From Burkholderiales bacterium (lineage in GTDB: Bacteria; Pseudomonadota; Gammaproteobacteria; Burkholderiales; Burkholderiaceae_C): a stretch of 64,000 nt of DNA. Below, piece after piece: positions 56,441-64,000 of the stretch. The DNA lies in the NCBI GenBank assembly GCA_016223165.1, contig JACRPO010000009.1, forward strand, positions 1,302,001-1,366,000. Reading direction: 5' to 3'. The notes beneath the pieces are model-generated. The model saw only the letters and a program-made list of their open reading frames with translations, was not told where the DNA came from and ran no database searches. The position numbers and the translations under genes are program-made. The first letter of the stretch is position 1; each line of letters begins with the position of its first letter.

Positions 56441-59203
56441 CTAGGCGGCCGGCGCGCCGCCGCGCCCGCGCAGTGAACGCAGGCTTCTTTCGACCTTGTC
56501 GGCCACGTCGCGCTCGCGCTGCAGCGTGCGCAGCGTGTTCTGCGCTTCCGTCCCCGTCGAGTCCAGCCGCGCGAGGGTGTTCTGCGCCTCCTGCACGGTG
56601 AAGTCCAGGCGCGCCAGCTTCTCGCCCACGTCGTCGATCAGCGCCCGCTGTTCGCTCAGATTCTCCAGCGAGGCCTGCATCTCGCCGAACATCTGCGTCG
56701 CGGCCTGGGCGCTGTTCTGCAGCTCGCCCACCGTCTTGCTCCAGGATTCGATGAGGGCGATCTTGCCGTCGGTGTCGCCGACGCGGACGATCAGGTCGTC
56801 GATCTTGGCGCGCAGGTCGGAAACGTCGCCGCGGTGCTCGGCGACGAATTGCAGATCGGCCTTGCTGCGGCTGCTGATCTGCCGGATGTTGTCGACCTCG
56901 GCCCTCACCGCCTGCACCATCGCCTCGCGCTCGGCCAGGGACTGCATCTTCTTGTCCACCGCGCCGGCGTGGCGGTCGAGGTCGGCCATGCGCGCCTCGA
57001 AGGTGGCGATGATCTTCTCGGTGTGCAGCAGCTGCGAGCGGTGCTGGCTGATCTTGTGCGTCAACGCCTCGGCGCGCTGCACCTGCTCGTCGGTGAGCGC
57101 GACCTGGGCCATCGCTTCGCGCTGGCGCACCTGCAGCTGCGCCAGTTCGGCCAGGACCTGGTCCTTGGCGGCGGCCACGCGTGCCATGTCCTCGCCCAGC
57201 ACCTGCACCTGGCGCAGGCGTTCGGTGGTCTCGGCCGCCTGCGTCTGGCCGCGCAGGATGAGCTCGGCCAACCGCTGCTGCTGCGCGCGCGCCGCCGACT
57301 CGTCCTTCTTCAGCGCCTCGACGCGCTGCAGGCCCTCCTTCAGGGCCTCGCCGAGCTGGCCCACCTCCGCGGCCAGCGGCGCCAGGCGGCCCTGCACGGC
57401 GCCAAGTCCCGAGAGCTGCTGCTGCGCGCCGTCGACGAGCACGGCCAGGCTTTCGCAACGCTGCTTGATCGCATCGATCTCGGCGCCGCGCGCGACCTGG
57501 TCGGCCAGCTTCCGCTCGACATCCACGGTAAGGGCGTGCAGCCCGTTGACCCGCTCCTCGACCTTCTCCACGTATTGCATGTGCGAGGCCGCGCGCGCGA
57601 GTTGCTGCTCGAGTTCGGCGACCCGTTCGCCCAGGCGCTTGGCTGCCTGGTTGCCCTCGTCCAGCAGTGCCAGCTTGGCCATCACGCCATCGAGGCGCGC
57701 CTCGATCTGCGGTGCGCGTCCGATCATCGCCGCCGTGCGCTCGCCAAAGGCCTCCAGGGCAGCGCGGTCCTGCGCCAGCTTGTCGCGCTGGCCGGCTGCT
57801 TCGGCGTAGGCCTTCGTCAATGCCGTCAGCTCGGCGCGCATCGCCTCCAGTTCGGGCTGCGACTTGAGCAAGCCATCGTGCTGCACCGCCGTGCGGCGCG
57901 ACAGCGCCTCGACGAGACCGAGCTGCTCGGTCAGCGCATCCAGCGAGCTCTGCTTGCGCGCCAGGTCCTCGATCTCGACGCGCAGGTCGGCAAAGACCTT
58001 GCCGACGCCGTCGGCCTTGCGCTCCACCGTCACCAGCAGCTCGTCCTTGTCGAGCACGGTCTGCACGCGTTGCTCGGTCTGGGCGAGCGCGTCGGCGAGC
58101 GACTTCAGCCGCTCGTCGAAGGCGCTGAACTCCTCCTTGCCCACCGCCAGGCGCTCGGCCGTGGCGCGCATGGTCTCGAGCACGCCCTGGGCCTGCGCCT
58201 CCAGGCGCGCCGACTCGCGCACGAACTGCTCGCGCGACTCCGTGGCCGCGGCCAGGTCGCGCCCCACCTGGCGCGCCAGCTGCTCGATGCGCGCCACCGT
58301 CTCCTCGGCGCTTTGCATCTCCTCGCGGCCCTGGCCGAGCTTGGTGATCTGGGCATCCATCGCCCAGACCATCTGGTTCAGGCGCTGCGTCTCGACCACC
58401 GCATGCTCGACGGCCAGGCGCTGCGTCTCCAGCGCCTTGGCCCGCGACGACACCTGGTCGGCCATCGACTTGAGGGCGGTGATGCGCTTCTCGGTGTCCT
58501 TGCTGAGATCCTGCAGCTGCGACAACGCCGCCAGCTTGGACTCCATCTCCTTGACCGCGGCGGCGGCCGCCGACGAATCGGCACGGGCCTCGCGCGCTCC
58601 TTGGCGGGCACCGTCGACCTCCTGCCGCAACTCCGTCTCGGCCTTGCGCAGTTCCGACAGTTCGCCCTTGATCGCCGCGATGCCCTGCAGCGACTTCTGC
58701 AGCTCGGCGCCGGACTGGCGCAACTGCGACTGCGTCTGGACGAGTTCCTCGCCCTCCTTGCGCAGCCGTCCGACGGCCGCCTGCGCGTCGCGCGCCTGCG
58801 CCCCCAGGTCATCGAGCGCCTTGCGGTGCTGGCCGATGTGGCCTTCGGGCTCGAGCAGCGCCTTCGCTGCCTTCTCGGCCTGCGCGACCTGGCCCATCAG
58901 CTCGCCGACGCGCACTTCCATGCTCTCCAGGCGGCGGGCGCGCTCGTCGTAGCCGGCGGCCACCTCGGAGAGGGTCTCGACCTTGCGCACGGCCGCGTCG
59001 GCCTTGGCGCCGAGTTCGTCCATCGCCTTGTTCGTGCGCGACAGCCGGGCGACCAACGCGGTCGCCTGATCCATCTGCGCCTTCATGGCCTGGCGTTCTT
59101 CGCGCGCCGCCTTGCGCTCCTCCTGAACTTCAGCCAGCAGTTCCCGCAGATCGGCCTCGGCCTGCTTCCGCTCGCCATTGGGGCGGAATATCGCGTCCAG
59201 CAT
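56441..59203 (-). CDS. Large coiled-coil protein, paralogue 2
   Basis: This 920-residue, nearly all-helical protein is colinear with the protein at 49438-52239. Shared blocks are MLDAIFRPNGERKQ, HRKALDDLGAQARD, RLNQMVWAMDAQ, LTEQLGLVEAL, AAMIGRAPQIEARL, KADLQFVAEHRGDV and DDVGEKLARLDFTV. The single cysteine (QRCESL) and most prolines fall at the same places. The start at 59203 has GGGAG seven bases upstream; an upstream in-frame codon at 59242 is less likely. It lacks the EREA heptad expansion of paralogue 1. No nucleotide-binding, membrane or secretion motif is visible. Function is unknown. Confidence 0.85.
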   Translation of the reverse strand: MLDAIFRPNGERKQAEADLRELLAEVQEERKAAREERQAMKAQMDQATALVARLSRTNKAMDELGAKADAAVRKVETLSEVAAGYDERARRLESMEVRVGELMGQVAQAEKAAKALLEPEGHIGQHRKALDDLGAQARDAQAAVGRLRKEGEELVQTQSQLRQSGAELQKSLQGIAAIKGELSELRKAETELRQEVDGARQGAREARADSSAAAAAVKEMESKLAALSQLQDLSKDTEKRITALKSMADQVSSRAKALETQRLAVEHAVVETQRLNQMVWAMDAQITKLGQGREEMQSAEETVARIEQLARQVGRDLAAATESREQFVRESARLEAQAQGVLETMRATAERLAVGKEEFSAFDERLKSLADALAQTEQRVQTVLDKDELLVTVERKADGVGKVFADLRVEIEDLARKQSSLDALTEQLGLVEALSRRTAVQHDGLLKSQPELEAMRAELTALTKAYAEAAGQRDKLAQDRAALEAFGERTAAMIGRAPQIEARLDGVMAKLALLDEGNQAAKRLGERVAELEQQLARAASHMQYVEKVEERVNGLHALTVDVERKLADQVARGAEIDAIKQRCESLAVLVDGAQQQLSGLGAVQGRLAPLAAEVGQLGEALKEGLQRVEALKKDESAARAQQQRLAELILRGQTQAAETTERLRQVQVLGEDMARVAAAKDQVLAELAQLQVRQREAMAQVALTDEQVQRAEALTHKISQHRSQLLHTEKIIATFEARMADLDRHAGAVDKKMQSLAEREAMVQAVRAEVDNIRQISSRSKADLQFVAEHRGDVSDLRAKIDDLIVRVGDTDGKIALIESWSKTVGELQNSAQAATQMFGEMQASLENLSEQRALIDDVGEKLARLDFTVQEAQNTLARLDSTGTEAQNTLRTLQRERDVADKVERSLRSLRGRGGAPAA

Positions 59204-59293
59204 CCTCTGACTCCCTAAAGGTTCGGCCCGCGGTACCTGCAAGGAGCGGTCGCATGCCGGCGAGCGCGCAGTCGGGCAACGGTCAGGCCAGCG

Positions 59294-59345
59294 TCAAGCC
59301 ACCGTCATCATCAAGCCACCGTCATCAAGCCACCGTCGTCAAGCA
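59294..59345. repeat. Tandem duplication of the fba 3' end
   Basis: About four copies of a 14-17 base unit containing TCAAGCCACCGTCATCA run from the last codons and stop of the aldolase gene into the spacer. Each unit carries its own TGA in the aldolase direction, so the tail is a repeated stop region. The rest of the 135-base spacer to paralogue 2 shows nothing else. Confidence 0.75.
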
Positions 59346-60403
59346 ACCACCGGGCGCAACTCGCCGCTGCCGTAGCGCCGCGCCATGTCTGCCAGCGGCA
59401 CCGCCCTGATCTTCGCCCCTTGCCCCTCGCAGCCGAACTCGAGGTAGCGCTGCTTGCAGATCTGCATCGCCGCCTCGCGCGCCGGCTTGAGCCACTCGCG
59501 TGCGTCGAACTTCTCCGGGTTGTCGGCCAGGAACTTGCGCACCGCGCCGGTCATCGCCAGGCGGATGTCGGTATCGATGTTGATCTTGCGCACGCCGTAC
59601 TTGATGGCCTCCTGGATCTCGGCCACCGGCACGCCGTAGGTCTCCTTCATCTGGCCGCCGTACTTGCGGATCTGCTCGAGCAGGTCCTGCGGGACACTGG
59701 AGCTGCCGTGCATCACGAGGTGCGTGTTCGGGATGCGGCGGTTGATCTCCTTGATGCGGCCGATGGCGAGGATGTCGCCGGTGGGCTTGCGGCTGAACTT
59801 GTAGGCGCCGTGGCTGGTGCCGATGGCGATGGCCAGCGCGTCGAGCTGCGTGCGCTTGACGAAGTCGGCGGCCTGCTCGGGGTCGGTGAGCAGCTGCTCG
59901 CGCGTCATCGTGCCCTCGGCGCCGTGGCCGTCTTCCTTGTCGCCTTTCATCGTCTCGAGCGAGCCCAGGCAGCCGAGCTCGCCCTCGACGGTGATGCCCT
60001 GCGCATGCGCCATGTCGACGACCTTGCGCGTCACGTCGACGTTGTAGTCGTAACTGGCGATGCTCTTGCCGTCGGCCTGCAGGCTGCCGTCCATCATCAC
60101 CGAGCTGAAGCCGAGGTCGATGGCACCCTTGCACACCTCCGGGCTCTGGCCGTGATCCTGGTGCATCACCAGCGGCACCTTCGGGTAGGCCTCGAGCGCG
60201 GCCAGGATGAGGTGCTTGATGAAGGCCTCGCCGGCGTACTTGCGGGCGCCGGCGCTCGCCTGCAGGATGACCGGCGCGCCCACCTCGCTGGCGGCGGCCA
60301 TGACCGCCTGCACCTGCTCGAGGTTGTTGACGTTGAACGCGGGGATTCCGTACTGGTTTTCTGCGGCGTGGTCGAGCAGCTGGCGCATCGAGACGAGTGG
60401 CAT
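59339..60403 (-). CDS. fba: Fructose-bisphosphate aldolase, class II (Calvin/cbbA type)
   Basis: This is a 354-residue zinc aldolase. MPLVSMRQLLDHAAENQYGIPAFNVNN opens the protein. The metal/catalytic segment VPLVMHQDHGQSPEVCKGAIDLGF lies near residue 75, VEGELGCLGSLE near 140, GTSHGAYKF near 212 and HGSSSVPQDL near 250, with NIDTDIRLAMTG near 285. It splits or forms fructose-1,6-bisphosphate in glycolysis and gluconeogenesis; the form is the longer class IIB type found with Calvin-cycle operons, though no cbb genes are here. GGAG lies seven bases before the start. Longer upstream frames to 60664 are not aldolase. Confidence 0.96.
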   Translation of the reverse strand: MPLVSMRQLLDHAAENQYGIPAFNVNNLEQVQAVMAAASEVGAPVILQASAGARKYAGEAFIKHLILAALEAYPKVPLVMHQDHGQSPEVCKGAIDLGFSSVMMDGSLQADGKSIASYDYNVDVTRKVVDMAHAQGITVEGELGCLGSLETMKGDKEDGHGAEGTMTREQLLTDPEQAADFVKRTQLDALAIAIGTSHGAYKFSRKPTGDILAIGRIKEINRRIPNTHLVMHGSSSVPQDLLEQIRKYGGQMKETYGVPVAEIQEAIKYGVRKINIDTDIRLAMTGAVRKFLADNPEKFDAREWLKPAREAAMQICKQRYLEFGCEGQGAKIRAVPLADMARRYGSGELRPVVA

Positions 60404-60429
60404 GGAAGGCTCCGCAACGGAATGAACTT

Positions 60430-60446
60430 GAATCCTCGGGATTCTA
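60430..60446. promoter_or_regulatory. Palindrome overlapping a candidate fba -10 box
   Basis: GAATCC-TCG-GGATTC (60430-60444) is a perfect 6-bp inverted repeat 27 bases upstream of the fba start. On the minus strand TAGAAT at 60441-60446 is a plausible -10 whose downstream half enters the palindrome. The -35 is weak (GGTCAC at 17 bases). An operator that would block initiation is a reasonable inference. The remaining divergent gap to 60642 shows no gene. Confidence 0.35.
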
Positions 60447-60642
60447 CTGACCGCCCCTCGGTGGTGACCCTGCGGACATGAGTGGCGCCGCCCTCCCGCA
60501 GCCCGGAACTGCACTGCATTCGTGCCGCATTTCGCGCTCAAGTTCCGCCCGCGGCTGGCCACACTGACCGCCTGCAAGCTGCCTGCCGCTGCCTCCCCGC
60601 CGCGCGGCGAGGCCGTCGCCCATCCGAGAGGGAAAGCCCCCC

Positions 60643-61731
60643 ATGCGCAAACTCGACCTCGCACCGCTCACCCAGTGGATCACCGCAGCCGCGCTCGCGC
60701 ACCCCGACGACCTGGCCGGCCACCTCGAGCAGCGCCTCGCGCTCGGCCGGCGCGGCGTTCGCACATTGCTCGAGCGGCTGCAGTCGGCGCAATGGCTGGT
60801 GCGCGAAGGCACGGTGCGCCACCCGCGCTGGCGGCCGGGGCCGCTGCGGCAGGTCGTCATGACCTACGCGCTCGCCGGCCTCGAGGAAGACCTGCCGTGG
60901 CGGCATGACTTCGCGCCCTGCTTCGAGCTGCCCGCGCCCGTGCGGACCATGGTCCGCCATGCCTTCACCGAACTGCTCAACAACGCCGTCGATCACAGCG
61001 GCGGCACGCAGGTCACGGTGTCGATGCGGCAGACGCCGCAGCAGCTGCAGCTGCTCGTCTCGGACGACGGCTGCGGCCTCTTCCGTCGCATCGGCGAGCA
61101 CTTCGCGATCGGCGACCCGGCGCTCGCCATGCTCGAGCTCGCCAAGGGCCGCCTGACCAGCCAGCCCGCGCGCCACTGCGGGCAGGGCCTGGTCACGATC
61201 TGCCGCCTCGCCGACGTCTTCGACGTGCGCGCCAACACGGCGCGCTTCCAGCGCCGCGCCTGGGGCGCGACGGCCTGGCACGGCATGCCCGCGCTGCCGG
61301 CGCTGTCCGAGCGGCCCGGCACGTCCATCTACCTGGCGATCTCGCTGGACACGACACGCACCCTGGCCAGCGTGCTGGCCGCGCTCGGCAGCGAGGCTGC
61401 GGGCTACGCCCTCGAGCGCACGCGCGTGCCGCTGAACCTGCTCGTCGCCGACGACAGCGCCTCGCTCGTCTCGCGCGCCGAGGCCCGCCGCGTGGCGGCG
61501 CGGCTGGCGACCTTCCAGCGCGCCGAGATCGACTTCGCCGGCATCGACGACATCGGCCACGCCTTCGCGCACGAGCTGTTCTCGGTGTTCCACGGCGCCC
61601 ACCCCGAGGTGGAGCTGGTGCCCGTGTCGGCCACGCCGCACATCGCGGCGATCATCCGCGCCTTCGGTCCCGGTTCCGGTTTCGGCCCCGCGGCGGCCGC
61701 CGGCCGGGCCGGCGCCGACACCGTCGCCTGA
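60643..61731 (+). CDS. Histidine-kinase-like ATPase with C-terminal DUF4325-like domain
   Basis: This is a 362-residue soluble protein. Residues ~1-75 look like a winged-helix region (LGRRGVRTLLERLQSAQWLVREG). A GHKL ATPase domain follows, with an N box FTELLNNAVDHSGG near residue 107 and G1 VSDDGCGLFRRIGEHF near residue 143, then GQGLVTICRLADVFDV near 185. The C-terminal ~90 residues (EIDFAGIDDIGHAFAHELFSVF) match the STAS-like DUF4325. No phosphoacceptor His domain is present, so this is more like an anti-sigma/switch-type ATPase than a sensor kinase. Partners are unknown. It sits alone between fba and pyk. Confidence 0.82.
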   Translation: MRKLDLAPLTQWITAAALAHPDDLAGHLEQRLALGRRGVRTLLERLQSAQWLVREGTVRHPRWRPGPLRQVVMTYALAGLEEDLPWRHDFAPCFELPAPVRTMVRHAFTELLNNAVDHSGGTQVTVSMRQTPQQLQLLVSDDGCGLFRRIGEHFAIGDPALAMLELAKGRLTSQPARHCGQGLVTICRLADVFDVRANTARFQRRAWGATAWHGMPALPALSERPGTSIYLAISLDTTRTLASVLAALGSEAAGYALERTRVPLNLLVADDSASLVSRAEARRVAARLATFQRAEIDFAGIDDIGHAFAHELFSVFHGAHPEVELVPVSATPHIAAIIRAFGPGSGFGPAAAAGRAGADTVA

Positions 61732-61764
61732 GCCCGAGGACCCGCGGGCGCGCCTCAGCGCAAC

Positions 61765-63195
61765 TCAGCCCACCTGGCACACCTTGAGCATGTTGGTGCC
61801 GCCCGGGTAGCCCATCGGCTCGCCGCAGGTGATGGCGTAGGTGTCGCCGGGGCGCAGCACGCCGCGCGCGACGAGCACCGCCTCGGCCTTGGCGAGCGCG
61901 GCGTCGCGGTCGACCATCTTGGGCATCAGGATCGGCTGCACGTTGCGGTACAGCGTCATGCGCCGCTCGCTGCTCGGCTGCGAAGTGAGCCCGTAGATCG
62001 GCACCTTGATGTTGTGCCGGCTCATCCACAACGCCGTGCTGCCGCTCTCGGTGAGCGCGATGATGGCCTTGCAGCCGAGGTGGTGCGCGGTGAACAGCGC
62101 CCCCATCGCGATGCTCTGGTCGATGCGCGCGAAGCGCTTGTTGGTGAAGTCGGTCTCGATCGACACGTCCTCGGCGCGCTCGGCTTCCAGCGCGATGAGG
62201 TGCATGTGCTCCACCGTCTCCACCGGGTACTTGCCGGCGGCCGTCTCGGCGCTCAGCATGACGGCGTCGGTGCCGTCGAGCACGGCGTTGGCCACGTCGC
62301 TCACCTCGGCGCGCGTGGGCACCGGCGCGAGGATCATGCTCTCCATCATCTGCGTGGCGGTGATGACGACCTTGTCCATCTCGCGCGCCATGCGGATCAT
62401 GCGCTTCTGCAGCGCGGGCACGGCGGCGTTGCCGACCTCGATCGCGAGGTCGCCGCGCGCGACCATGATGCCGTCGCTCGCCTTCAGGATCTGGTCGAGC
62501 ACCGGGATCGCCTCGCTGCGCTCGATCTTGGCGATCATCGCCGGCTTGTGCCGCGTCGACTCCCCGGCCACGTTGGCGAGCTGGCGCGCCATCTCCATGT
62601 CGGTGGCGCTCTTCGGAAAGCTCACCGCCACGAATTCGGCCTGGAAGGCCATCGCGGTCTTGATGTCTTCCATGTCCTTGGCCGTCAACGCCGGCGCGGT
62701 GAGGCCGCCGCCCGCCCGGTTGATGCCCTTGTTGTTGGACAGTTCGCCGCCGAGCACAACCCGGGTCACCACCTGGTCGCCGCGCACCGAGTCGACCGTG
62801 AGCTTGATGAGGCCGTCGTTGAGCAGCAGCGTGTCGCCGGGGCGCACGTCGCGCGGCAGCTCCTTGTAGTCGAGACCGACGCCGCCGATGTCGCCCGGCT
62901 CGCCACGCGCGGCATCGAGCACGAAGGTGGCGCCCGGCTCGAGCGTCACCTTGCCCTCGGCGAACTTGCCGACGCGGATCTTCGGACCCTGCAGGTCGGC
63001 CATCAGCGCCACCGGCTTGCCCACGCGCGCCGCGGCATCGCGCACGAGCATCGCGCGGTCGATGTGATCCTGCGCCTTGCCGTGGCTGAAGTTCAGGCGC
63101 ACCACGTCCACACCCGCCTGCAGCAGGCGCTCGAGGACCGCCGGCTCGCTGGACGCGGGGCCGAGGGTGGCGACGATCTTGGTGGCGCGCGTCAT
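61765..63195 (-). CDS. pyk: Pyruvate kinase
   Basis: This 476-residue glycolytic enzyme transfers phosphate from PEP to ADP. MTRATKIVATLGPASSEP opens the protein, RLNFSHGKAQDH lies near residue 33, and the catalytic lysine/metal segment IAKIERSEAI near 220. GIMVARGDLAIEVG near 245 and TDAVMLSAETAAGKYPVE near 335 follow. GGAG lies nine bases upstream of the ATG at 63195; the open frame to 63459 has no similarity. A GATAAT at 63227-63232 (minus strand) could be its -10. Confidence 0.97.
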   Translation of the reverse strand: MTRATKIVATLGPASSEPAVLERLLQAGVDVVRLNFSHGKAQDHIDRAMLVRDAAARVGKPVALMADLQGPKIRVGKFAEGKVTLEPGATFVLDAARGEPGDIGGVGLDYKELPRDVRPGDTLLLNDGLIKLTVDSVRGDQVVTRVVLGGELSNNKGINRAGGGLTAPALTAKDMEDIKTAMAFQAEFVAVSFPKSATDMEMARQLANVAGESTRHKPAMIAKIERSEAIPVLDQILKASDGIMVARGDLAIEVGNAAVPALQKRMIRMAREMDKVVITATQMMESMILAPVPTRAEVSDVANAVLDGTDAVMLSAETAAGKYPVETVEHMHLIALEAERAEDVSIETDFTNKRFARIDQSIAMGALFTAHHLGCKAIIALTESGSTALWMSRHNIKVPIYGLTSQPSSERRMTLYRNVQPILMPKMVDRDAALAKAEAVLVARGVLRPGDTYAITCGEPMGYPGGTNMLKVCQVG

Positions 63196-63323
63196 GCGGG
63201 AGGCTCCGGGACAAGGGCAGCCGGGCATTATCGCGGCGCCTTCGCCTTCGCGTTCACGTCGCCTTTCCATTCGCGTCGCCTCCCCAGGCGCCGCGCGCGC
63301 TTTCGCTTCGCTCTCGCTCTCGA

Positions 63324-64000
63324 TCAGCCGGGCCGGTGCGCGGGCGCGCGCACGAAGATCGGCCGCAGGTAGGCATCGACGAACCCGAAGCGCTTCAGGT
63401 TCAGGTAGACGGGGTCGGGGCGCTCGCGCGTGCTCTCGGCGGTGTCGGTGGTGACCCACCGGCAGCCCGCCGCCACGGCATCCTCGAACTGGCGCGCCAC
63501 GAAGCCGGCGTGGATCCAGCGCCCGCGATGACTCGGACTCACCGAGGTCCAGCCGAACCAGCCCACGCCGTCACGCGCGTGCGAGAGCGAAGCCCCCACG
63601 GCGCGGTCGCCGTCGAATGCCAGCCAGCGCCGCCAGCCGGCCCCGGCCGTGCCCGCCTGGACCAGCGCGCCCAACGCGGCCGGCACCTTGAAGTTCTCGC
63701 AGCACAGGCGCGCGACCAGCGACGCCTGTTCGGCCCCGACCCGTTCGACCCGCAGGCCGCTGCTGCGCGCCCAGGTGTCGTAGCGTCCGGCCGTCTTCAC
63801 CGCCGAGGTTTCGCAGACCATCATCTGCGAGTTGGTGAGCCGGCGGAACCGCCTTGCCTTCAGCCAGCCGAGCACCTCGCCCGTGCACAAGGGGGCGCCG
63901 AGCTCGATGCCGAAGCCGGCGTCGCCATACAGGGCCGCCAGGCGATCGATCAGCGCCTCGTCCGGAGGCTGCAGCGCGCCGCACGCGATGACGCGGTTGA
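63324..64000 (-). CDS. GNAT family N-acetyltransferase, 5' end beyond the window
   Basis: At least 225 residues are in frame from the right edge to the stop at 63324. The core shows WLAFDGDRAVGASLSHARDGVGWFGWTSVSPSHRGRWIHAGFVARQFEDAVAAGCRWVTTD in pieces typical of acetyl-CoA binding: VSPSHRGRWIHAGF holds the pyrophosphate loop, and LNLKRFGFVDAYLRP closes the fold. An N-terminal half-domain with LCTGEVLGWLKARRF and CGALQPPDEALIDRL continues off the edge. The substrate is unknown. It reads towards pyk, 128 bases away, with no gene between. Confidence 0.82.
   Translation of the reverse strand, partial: NRVIACGALQPPDEALIDRLAALYGDAGFGIELGAPLCTGEVLGWLKARRFRRLTNSQMMVCETSAVKTAGRYDTWARSSGLRVERVGAEQASLVARLCCENFKVPAALGALVQAGTAGAGWRRWLAFDGDRAVGASLSHARDGVGWFGWTSVSPSHRGRWIHAGFVARQFEDAVAAGCRWVTTDTAESTRERPDPVYLNLKRFGFVDAYLRPIFVRAPAHRPG

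Overview
The window is chromosomal DNA of a high-GC betaproteobacterium. Gene content and order point to the Burkholderiales, most likely the Rubrivivax/Leptothrix/Methylibium neighbourhood; this placement is an inference from synteny and base composition, not a database match. Almost all of it is tightly packed housekeeping and signalling genes with many ATGA-type stop/start overlaps. I see no rRNA, tRNA, CRISPR array, prophage or complete transposon.

Layout. 1-4.9 kb: comF and trmL (+), then the rhodanese-grxC-secB-gpsA block (-), and gpmA (+). 4.9-12.2 kb: one long minus-strand chain, yqgE-ruvX-pyrR-pyrB-pyrX-plsC-Prs-like-degenerate HD-GYP, which joins pyrimidine synthesis to PRPP and phospholipid genes. 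It is interrupted at 9.25-9.70 kb by a striking pair of nested hairpin repeats. 12.3-19 kb (-): a secreted alpha/beta hydrolase, an RND efflux pump whose gene carries an in-frame TAG, its periplasmic adaptor, and a diguanylate cyclase. 19.1-29.8 kb (-): the complete type IV pilus chemosensory operon rubredoxin-pilG-pilH-pilI-pilJ-chpA. 29.9-37 kb (+): thiD, hemL, mpl and a large lipoprotein zinc protease. 37-41 kb: a cytosine-deaminase-like amidohydrolase, a membrane-anchored unknown, a decayed nucleoside ABC permease, yqiA and a short-chain dehydrogenase remnant. This is the scrappiest part of the window. 41-49.4 kb (+): RNase II-family exonuclease, a TonB-like protein, aroE, mtgA, an unknown, a TlpA-like thioredoxin, accB and accC.

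49.4-59.2 kb holds two paralogous 920-933-residue coiled-coil proteins (-), each with one cysteine at the same place. They flank prmA, a zinc-ribbon/DUF3426 membrane protein and a PfkB-type sugar kinase (+). 59.3-64 kb: class II fructose-bisphosphate aldolase (-), a histidine-kinase-like ATPase fused to a DUF4325-like domain (+), pyruvate kinase (-), and a GNAT acetyltransferase cut by the window edge (-).

The observations most worth following are: the coiled-coil pair; the accB-accC junction, where the 5' end of accC is duplicated around hairpins and the real start codon sits inside a possible RNA stem; the paired hairpin elements upstream of pyrX, whose cores are conserved while the flanking stems differ but still pair; a dispersed palindromic repeat that begins exactly at the TGA stop codon of two unrelated genes; and the amber codon in the RND pump.
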